A DNA stretch of 64,000 bases from contig CM073596.1 in NCBI GenBank assembly GCA_037074705.1, forward strand, positions 12,270,501 through 12,334,500, in the 5' to 3' direction. How positions within the stretch are numbered: the stretch's first letter is position 1; each line of letters starts with the position of its first letter. Position numbers and translations under genes: made by a program. The notes below the pieces were generated by a model that saw only the letters and a list, made by a program, of their open reading frames with translations, had not been told where the DNA came from and searched no databases. Shown here one piece after another: positions 57,200 through 64,000 of the stretch. This DNA is from Zhengitettix transpicula. Its lineage: Eukaryota > Arthropoda > Insecta > Orthoptera > Tetrigidae.

Positions 57200-57785
57200 C
57201 TAATTATATTTATTCAACGCTAATAACTGTCTGCTTGCCTTACAGGAATCCTATGATTCGTAGATTTATTAGTCTTTTACTGATTTGGACTTAAACTGTA
57301 ACGTATCTCCTTGAAGTTTTATTTTAACTGTTTATTCTTTCGGAGCGAACTAACTTTTCTTTAGCTTCTGGCTGTAGACGTAAAAAAACTGACTTCCTTT
57401 CCTGGCTGGGTACAGACGTAAAACTCTCTTTGACTTTCCTGGCTGGCTGTATACGTCAACTGCTTTTACTTAGCGATATTTACGAGGTAATACTTCCGCG
57501 AATGTTTTTACTTTGTCTTAAATTCACAACTTTGTTTAATAATACATTAAAGACGGCTTGTCTCTGCTCTAGTATTATTTGTTCCGTCATCTGAAATGTC
57601 CCGTCACCAACTGACTCCTAGTGCTCTCGAGTTTTAGCGCGCATACGCCATTTTTGACTTTTCGACAAAGCAAGTGAGCTCGCTTTTCCATTGTCGCTTT
57701 GTTCGATCAGACCGCTATAATGGATTTATCAAACAATTCAAATTTTATGTCCAAACAATTAATGGCCTAATTAATTGGCATTACA
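57200..57785 (-). repeat. LTR-like repeat, family L copy 5
   Basis: Shares GAATCCTATGATTCGTAGAT, TTTTAGCGCGCATACGCC and TTCCATTGTCGCTTTG with copies 2 and 3 and ends TTAATTGGCATTACA followed by ATAT (57786-57789). The left end is truncated against the H2 relic. Confidence 0.75.
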
Positions 57786-57789
57786 ATAT

Positions 57790-59290
57790 ATCTGATACTA
57801 ATACTAATATTATAAGTAAAATGCACTCGCTAGTAGGATTTCAACAACACTCATACCTTACATAAAATAATAATTAGACATTCTGAAATTCAGCTACGAA
57901 ATATTTAACGTAAACTTTAAAAATATGTCTTCAAGGTGAGCGGCTTATTAGGATGTATGTGTTCGACAAGGTTAAACATGTAAGAAACATTTAAAAGTGT
58001 AACTACAATGCTTGTGTGACAGTGTAACATGAATTGGAATTAAAATATAAATTTTTCCATCATGACCGGCATTTATAAGCCTTGTCTGTTCTTAATAGCA
58101 CAGTCGTATAATGAATTATATCTGTTTCTTGCTCGGAATTTTCCTACAATTCGTTCCAGAACACGAAATCTCATTTAGTGGCATTCAGACGAAACCAACC
58201 CATCGGGATTGGCGCCACAGTTCCAATTCTTTTCTCAGAAAGCCTTTTTCACACTTTAATTTCGTTGCAGCGTTGTTTCGGTTTTAACACTCGTAAATAT
58301 TGGTAAATTAACTGCAACGTTGGTTCGCTCGACGTCGAGACTCTTTGTTACAAGAATTAACTGATTAACGGGATCCGAGCACAGCGGGAACGACGCAGCC
58401 GTAAAACCTAGAACTATAATTGGTCAGTTGGAATGTCGACTTCATTATGGAAGCCCGTTTCGAGGCGAAATCTGAGCCTAAGTATGCACCATATTGAGAG
58501 GAGATGGATTGCTAAATAATTTCCTCGCTAAATTGGAGTAACTTTATCCGACGGTGAGTCAGGCGCAACCTGAAACCGCAGACGAACAGACAGACATCTA
58601 AACTGCCTGTACTTGAGCAAGGTCAGGTGAACACGACCCAAAGCCCGTTGTAAACTCACGACTTAAACACGGCCGGTACAAGTCAAACTTCAGAATAACT
58701 CGTAGCTGCTTTCAGTGACGCAGCCTGATTCAAAATGTCAACGGTCCACGCAGCTCTCGTGAATCTGAAATGATACGAGGAATGGAGCAACTAATTCAAC
58801 TGCTGGTCTGTACTTTCAACTCGGCCGAACAAGACGTTCCAGATGGTTTACACCTCACTCTTTGACCTTTTATGGTGTTGAAACCTGAATATTCCGTAAC
58901 ACTTTATTTCCAGTTCGTTCTAATATAATTAATAATCCAAGGTGTGAGTAAGCCGTCATTTTGCCATGATGATAAATCCAAAGTAATTCTTTACTTCTAA
59001 TAGCCACTTCAATTAAGTTCAAGAAGATTTGTCCTTTACTTAAACACTAGTGTAATTTCAAGCTTTTATGAATTTATACGATTTAGACGAATTATTTCCA
59101 CATACGAAAAATCTGAGAGACTCGAAATGGTGATGATTACAATTACAATTTGATCCCTGCTTTACATTTTCCGTGGTTTAGCTAAACTCGGATAGATTCC
59201 CACAAGGTTAAATTTCGTGGTACTTCTACACATGTGGACTGTCGGAAAAAATACCTCTGTTAACGACACGTGCGTAGGTTAACGACTCCT
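57790..59290. other. no recognised gene; largest unique-looking stretch
   Basis: From about 58060 to 59270 the sequence is GC-richer and not repeated in the window, yet has no open frame of note. It may be intronic or intergenic host DNA. Confidence 0.45.
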
Positions 59291-60650
59291 GATATTGGAA
59301 TAGTCGGCCAGCTGCCTCCTAAACTGGTCCAGGCACAGAGAAATGTATGCAGCGTCCTCACATCAAATCCCTCTCCCGCCATCGGAAGGGCGTGGGACAA
59401 GTACCCAATGCCCAACCTACCTGATGCAGGTTTTCTAGTGTTTTCCCTGCATCATTGTGGAGTTAATGCCGGGTAGGATCCTTAAAAAGATAGCGCGGAG
59501 AATCTAGTTAATCCTTACCTACCTTCCTCAACGCTACAGCATCCCCCCTTTCAAATCCATTATGATATTAAAAGGGACTTTTCACTATGTGATTTACGGT
59601 CACGTAGCCTGTTACTCTAAAAAAAGCTCTCCCGCAATCGGAAGGGCGCGGGACAAGTACTAAAACCCAGATATACACCTTCCTCCACCCTTCCGCATCA
59701 CCCCTTTTAAATCCCTTCCTATGCTATTAAAGGGGAGTTGCCAAATGTGGATCACCCTCATGTAGCCTGTTGCCCTAAAAAAAAATTGTTCAAACCAAAA
59801 ATAATATCATGAATATGCTCGAAAGTAGTTTTTTTTACACTTCCGGCCTCTCCGTTCTTGAACTAAGGCTCCCACAAGCCGAGGCACCTCGGCCTGTTCT
59901 GAGAGGTGTATCTTCCGGGGTCACAGACCTTGGGCATCCGGTAAGAGTTGACTGCTATTCCCATTGGAATAGTCGGCCAGCTGCCCCTAAACTGGTCGAG
60001 GTACGGAGACGGGAATGCTGCGTCCCCACAGAAAACTCCTCTCCCGCTATCGGAAGGGCGTGGGACAAGTACCAAATGCCCGACCTACCCGATGCAGGTT
60101 TTTCTAGGCTTTTCCCTGCATATCTTTAGGCGAATGCCGGGTAGGATCCTTAAAATATAGCCCGGGGGCCCTAGATAACCCTTGGATACCTTCCTCTGCC
60201 CTTCCGCATCCCCCTTTCAAATCCCTTCCTATGCTATTAAAGGGGAGTTGCCCAACGTGTATTACCCTCATGTAGCCTGTTGCCCTAAAAAAAAAGGACG
60301 CAAGGTTTTTAATTTTAGGCGAATTACTATAGCTCGGAGACCCTAGTTAACCCTTGGCTACCTTTCTCCACTGTTCTTCAACCCCCCTTTTAGTCCCTTT
60401 TCTATGTTATAAGAGAGGAGTTGCCACTATGTGGAATAATCGGCCAGCTGCCTCCATAATCAGCCGAGACACCGAGAGGAGATCGCGGTGCACCCACAGA
60501 AAAATCCACTCCCGCTTTCGGAGAGCGTGGAAGAAGAAACAAATACCCGACCAACCTGATGCAAGTTTTTGTATTGTTTTCCCTGTATCACTTTAAGGCT
60601 ATAAGAGGGGGAGTTGCCACTATGTAGATTACCCTATATATAGCCTGTCA
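59291..60650 (+). mobile_element. cluster of four S retroposon copies
   Basis: Copies at about 59291-59625 (5' truncated), 59626-59785 (deleted between ACAAGTACTAAAACCCAG and the CCTTCCTCCACCCTTCCG end), 59845-60295 (near full length, ending GTTGCCCTAAAAAAAAA) and 60313-60650 (rearranged: a tail-type part to 60430, then AATCGGCCAGCTGCC and a second tail). All are on the plus strand. The last ends with the variant tail CCCTATATATAGCCTGT. Frames such as 59809-60129 are the repeated S frame and not genes. Confidence 0.85.
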
Positions 60651-61407
60651 ACACCTTCTTTGTTGTTTTGTCATAGTTCTTTACGTTTGTGTTTATTTCA
60701 TAAAAAGTCAAAAATTACTATATCTAAATAAAATACATGTACGCATTCAGTATTTTATAAACAGTTCCTTCTTGATGGTCCTGGTCATATCGACCGAAAC
60801 TTCTTGTATTTCCCACTGTGTATGTCTCGAATAAAGGTCAATTGTATTACTATATTATTCACCTTGTACACATTCTGTTCATCTTCACAGCCAGTGATGG
60901 AGAAACACGGATTAGAGATGATCAAAAACCTGCCTCAAATTGACAAAATGCTGGTCATGTGTTAGCAGGGACCAACAAATTTTTTTCTTTACGGTTTAAC
61001 GACATATTCTGTTAAATTATCTAAATCCGATCAGAACTAATAATTATGAGTGTGAAAAATCAGTTTTACAGCGGTCTATTACAAATTTTTGATCCTACTG
61101 CTAAAAATTATTTATATTTCGTATCAGGTGGCACTTGTCTTCTTCACCTGCTCCGGCCGGAAGCTAAGAGATTATGGTGGGAACTCAGGTGACCTACAGC
61201 CTCAAGCTGAGTGGTCTGTGGGAACCTGAAATTAATTGCGCGGTCTCGAAGATTTCTCTAAATAAATAATTAATTACTGGTATCACTTTCGGTTTGCGGC
61301 AGTCTTGATGTGTATCAAATTCATTTAATTGAAAATGGCCAGGGTGTATAAGTTGTGGATTAAAGATGTTCTTGTTTTCGATTTTAAGGATTATGTATGT
61401 TAGAATT
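60651..61407. other. spacer between the two S clusters
   Basis: AT-rich; nothing recognised. It separates plus-strand from minus-strand S copies. Confidence 0.55.
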
Positions 61408-62655
61408 GTTTTTAGGTAGTTCACATAGTAGAAACTCCCCTTTAATAGCATAGGAATGGATTTGAACGGGGGATGCGGCAGGGTAGAGGAACGAAGCCAA
61501 GGGTTAACTAGGGCCACCGGGCTGTGGTTTACGGATCCTACCCGGCAAATCTCCTAAAAGTGATGCAGGGTAAACCGTATAAAAACCTGCATCAGGTACG
61601 TCGGGCATTTGGTACTTGTCCCACGCCGTGCTTATGGTGGGAGAGGGGTTTACTGTGGGATCGCAGCTTTCCCCTCGCCGTGTCTTGACCAGTTTACGAG
61701 GAAGCTGGCCGACTATTCCAATAGGTATAGCGGACAACTCTTACCATATGCCTCAGGTCTGCGACCCCGAAACATACACCACTCAAAACAGGCCGAGGTG
61801 CCTCGGCATGTGGGAACCTTATTTTCTTTTTTTTTTAGGCAGCAGGCTACATGAGGGTGATCCACATTGGGCAACTCCCCTTTAATAGCATAGGAAGGGA
61901 TTTGAAAGGGGGGATGCGGAAGGGTAGAGGATGGTAGCCAAGGGTTACTATGGCCACCTGGCTATATTTTAAGGATCCTACCCGGCATTCGCATAAATAA
62001 ATGCAGGGAAAACCTTAGAAAAACCTGCATCGGGTAGGGCGGGCATTGGGTACTTGTCCCACGCTCTTCCGATAGCGGGAGAGGAGTTTGCTGTGGGGAC
62101 GCAGCCAGAGATATGTGAAGGAATCTTTTTTTTTTTGTGTAGATAGGCTATGTATAGGGTAATCCACATAGTGGCAACTCCCCTCTTATAGCATAGGAAA
62201 GGGATTTGAAAGGGGGAATGCGGTAGGGTGTTGGAAGTTAGCCAAGGGTTACTAGGGCCCCCGGGCTATAGTTTAAGGATCCTACCCAGCATTCGCCTAA
62301 AAGTAATGCAGGAAAAACTCTAGAAAAACCTTCATCAGGTTGGTCGGGCACTTTGTACTTGTCCCACGCCCTTTCGATAGCGGGAGATGAGTAAGCTGTG
62401 GGGTCGCAGCATTCCCTTCTGTGTATCTCGTCCAGTTTAGGAGTCAGCTGGCTGACTATTCCAATGGGAATAGTGGACAACTCTTACCGTATGCCCAAGG
62501 TCTGTGACCCCGGAATATACACCTCTCAGAATAGGCCGAGGTGAGAAAAAGGCATCCCCAATGGTAGCCCCTTCGTGTCTCTCCTACAAGGTTCTGCCTG
62601 CGAGAGAACATCCCTCGCAGGTACTGCCTGCGAGAGAATAACTCTCGCAGACACC
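61408..62655 (-). mobile_element. cluster of three S retroposon copies
   Basis: Copies at about 61408-61821, 61823-62105 (cut at the sequence GGGGACGCAGC) and 62125-62655, all minus strand, each starting on the plus strand with a T-run. The last reaches the 5' hairpin zone, which here is duplicated (CTGCCTGCGAGAGAACATCC then CTGCCTGCGAGAGAATAACT). Its tail variant (AGATAGGCTATGTATAGGG) differs from that of its neighbours (CAGGCTACATGAGGG). Confidence 0.85.
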
Positions 62656-63582
62656 TGTCTTCTACAAGCCTTGATTGTTAGCATTTGAGAGCTAGCTAAG
62701 ATAAATCATGTGTGATAGAGAAAGACAGAAAGAGAGAGGATCGGAAGAGCAGTTACCTCCAGCCGAGAATCATAAAAAAACACACACGATGTAATGGCTT
62801 GTATTGGCAAAGTGTTTTTTTTTTGGGATGGGGGGGACAGGAGTGGCTCGTACGTGTGTGTGAGAGTTAGTTGTGTAAGGTGCAGGTGCGTTCTTGCGTA
62901 AGGAATGCGTAACCCAAGGCACCTGAGATGTTTCAGTGCCCTGGAGCCCACGGTCCACGCATGACTCAGCTTATGGCCTCTATTCGCGATTTATTATGAT
63001 CGTGACAGTATCACAGTCGGGTATCTCTGGCCTACGAGAAACTAATCTACTGGTCTCTACTCTCTAAATCTAGCACAAACAACACGATACAGTGTTGAGA
63101 ATTAAATCACCATTGGCGTCTTAATTAATAGGATTTCACTAGCTGCATTTAAAAAAATATATACGAGATTTATTTCTAGACTTAGAATTATTGAATGGTT
63201 AGTCGTGAGGAGGTTTTAGCCAATTTAACCTGAATTTTTTACTTAAAGCAAAAATGGTGGCAACATGAGGATTGAAATAATACGTTCGTCCTGAATCAGA
63301 GCGACGGTGGCAGATCGCTTCGTACGATCCACGAGGACGTCTCACTGGACCTGACGTATACCAACCACCCGGAGTAACAACAATCATTAATCAACAGAAC
63401 GGTTTCTGTCAACAGATATTCGTATGATGATTCGGTCGTGACGCATCGCCGAACTTGAAGAAACTATAAATCGAACATTATCGTGAAAGTTGAAAAAAAA
63501 AAATATTTTTTCTCTTCAATTTGAGCCATCTTTAATCTGTGTTTCAATTCCCAACTGTGAATAATATAGAAATACAATTCAA
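62656..63582. other. no recognised gene
   Basis: Purine-rich and G-rich runs near 62710-62740 and 62825-62840. Short minus-strand frames at 62706-62958 and 63199-63387 match nothing I know. Confidence 0.5.
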
Positions 63583-64000
63583 CCACTGTGATCAAAAAGT
63601 AAGGTGAAATTGTCATTTAAAACTCCCGGGTATTAGGAAGGCAGGTAAATTTATTTTTCTAGGTTGATAGGACTGTCTATAATATTTGCCAAGCGTCTGT
63701 TTTTTAAAAGATTATATTATCTTCGAGGTACACGTGTTTTTGTAAACAACCAAATGTGAATTTTTCGATTTTTGCAATGGGTGATTTTGTTGAGCAAAGA
63801 ACTTGCATCAAATTTTGTTTTCGGAACGAATATTCTTGTGCGGACACGTTGAAAATGTTGCGGAAGGCCTTTGGTGATCAAACTATGGCACAAGAATGCC
63901 GAGAACGCATTGAAGACGAACCGCGCTCTGGACGACCATCAACGTCTACCGACGAGGGCCACGTCCAGAAAATCAAAGATTTGGTGCTTCAAAATCGTCG
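63583..64000 (+). mobile_element. mariner element, copy 3 (runs off the window)
   Basis: Begins CCACTGTGATCAAAAAGTAA then GGTGAAATTGTCATT, the best-preserved terminus of the three copies. The flanking dinucleotide is AA rather than TA. The transposase starts at 63777. The other end lies beyond the window. Confidence 0.93.
63777..64000 (+). CDS. mariner transposase N-terminal part, open to the window edge
   Basis: From ATG at 63777 ([20 protein letters not shown]) the frame is open for all 74 visible codons, ending in [10 protein letters not shown]. Compared with copy 2 a 33-nt block (about 11 codons, containing VYKWYDEFKE) is missing, but in frame: QTMAQ is followed by [11 protein letters not shown]. 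This is the N-terminal helix-turn-helix region, so DNA binding is probably lost even if the rest is open. The catalytic part is outside the window. Confidence 0.85.
   Translation, partial: MGDFVEQRTCIKFCFRNEYSCADTLKMLRKAFGDQTMAQECRERIEDEPRSGRPSTSTDEGHVQKIKDLVLQNR

Noticed and set aside
59809..60129. Repeated frame reading PIGIVGQL..KLVE and RAWDKYPMPDLPDAGFSRVF, seen at 37430, 40171, 59270, 59809, 61504 and 62238
   Set aside because: It is part of the S retroposon. In the full-length copy it has no ATG and starts after a stop, and other copies carry frameshifts in it; repeat identity explains its recurrence. A dN/dS test on many copies could reopen the case.
62574..62660. Repeated CTGCCTGCGAGAG...CTCGCAGG hairpins resembling a CRISPR-like or attachment-site array
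   Set aside because: They are the 5' zone of an S retroposon (also at 37257 and 40500-40565) in an animal genome; only two units and no spacers.

Overview
The window looks like a gene-poor, AT-rich stretch of an arthropod (most probably insect) nuclear genome. The case rests on mariner (DD34D) transposase relics with TA-flanked inverted ends, Helitron-like elements with TC...CTAG ends inserted between A and T, decayed Jockey-type reverse transcriptases, a Tigger/pogo relic, retroposon copies ending in A-runs, (TA)n tracts and AT-rich tandem arrays. I found no bacterial-type operons, rRNA, tRNA or CRISPR. The insect order cannot be decided from the sequence alone. No intact host gene is recognisable. 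The best host-like coding candidate is a 99-codon open frame at 44757-45053 preceded by a good 3' splice-site-like sequence.

I use working names for the repeat families. H1 and H2 are two Helitron-like families: seven H1 copies or parts at 8731, 10192, 24419, 27129, 39003 (a double copy) and 43112, and H2 copies at 6346 and 55968. S is a dispersed retroposon of about 560 bp ending in an A-run, with about 15 copies or fragments; one has a 9-bp target duplication, and two tight clusters lie at 59.3-60.65 kb (+) and 61.4-62.66 kb (-). L is an LTR-like family (TGTAATG...CATTACA, inserted at ATAT) with seven copies. B is a repeat of about 2.2 kb with inverted ends, seen at 6.0-8.26 kb and 47.0-50.3 kb. 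C is a 0.5-kb repeat at 42.9-44.05 kb and 53.2-53.7 kb.

Layout: 0-9 kb holds L, S, a Jockey relic and B carrying an H2 Helitron and a hairpin. 8.7-17.5 kb holds two H1 copies, an S/satellite composite, two LINE relics, an L copy and a GC-richer block with clustered CCATTGT motifs. 18-20 kb is a tandem satellite (unit about 130 bp) with a higher-order pattern. 21.8-22.5 kb is a minisatellite built from L ends and TA runs. 24-30 kb has H1, mariner, H1 and L. 30-36 kb has palindromic TA hairpins, a tandem duplication, L, a LINE tail, S and a Tigger relic. 37-46 kb has S with its satellite composite, a nested S-in-Helitron, a decayed mariner, C carrying an H1 Helitron, the orphan open frame and S. 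47-57.8 kb has B carrying two L elements, a second mariner, C, a triplicated 0.48-kb unit, H2 and L. 59-64 kb has the two S clusters and the start of a third mariner.

The most informative feature is that the repeats date and prove one another. Paralogous copies in the same window preserve the empty sites of two Helitrons (A|T junctions, no duplication) and of one LTR-like element (4-bp ATAT duplication), and an S copy interrupts a Helitron with a 9-bp duplication.
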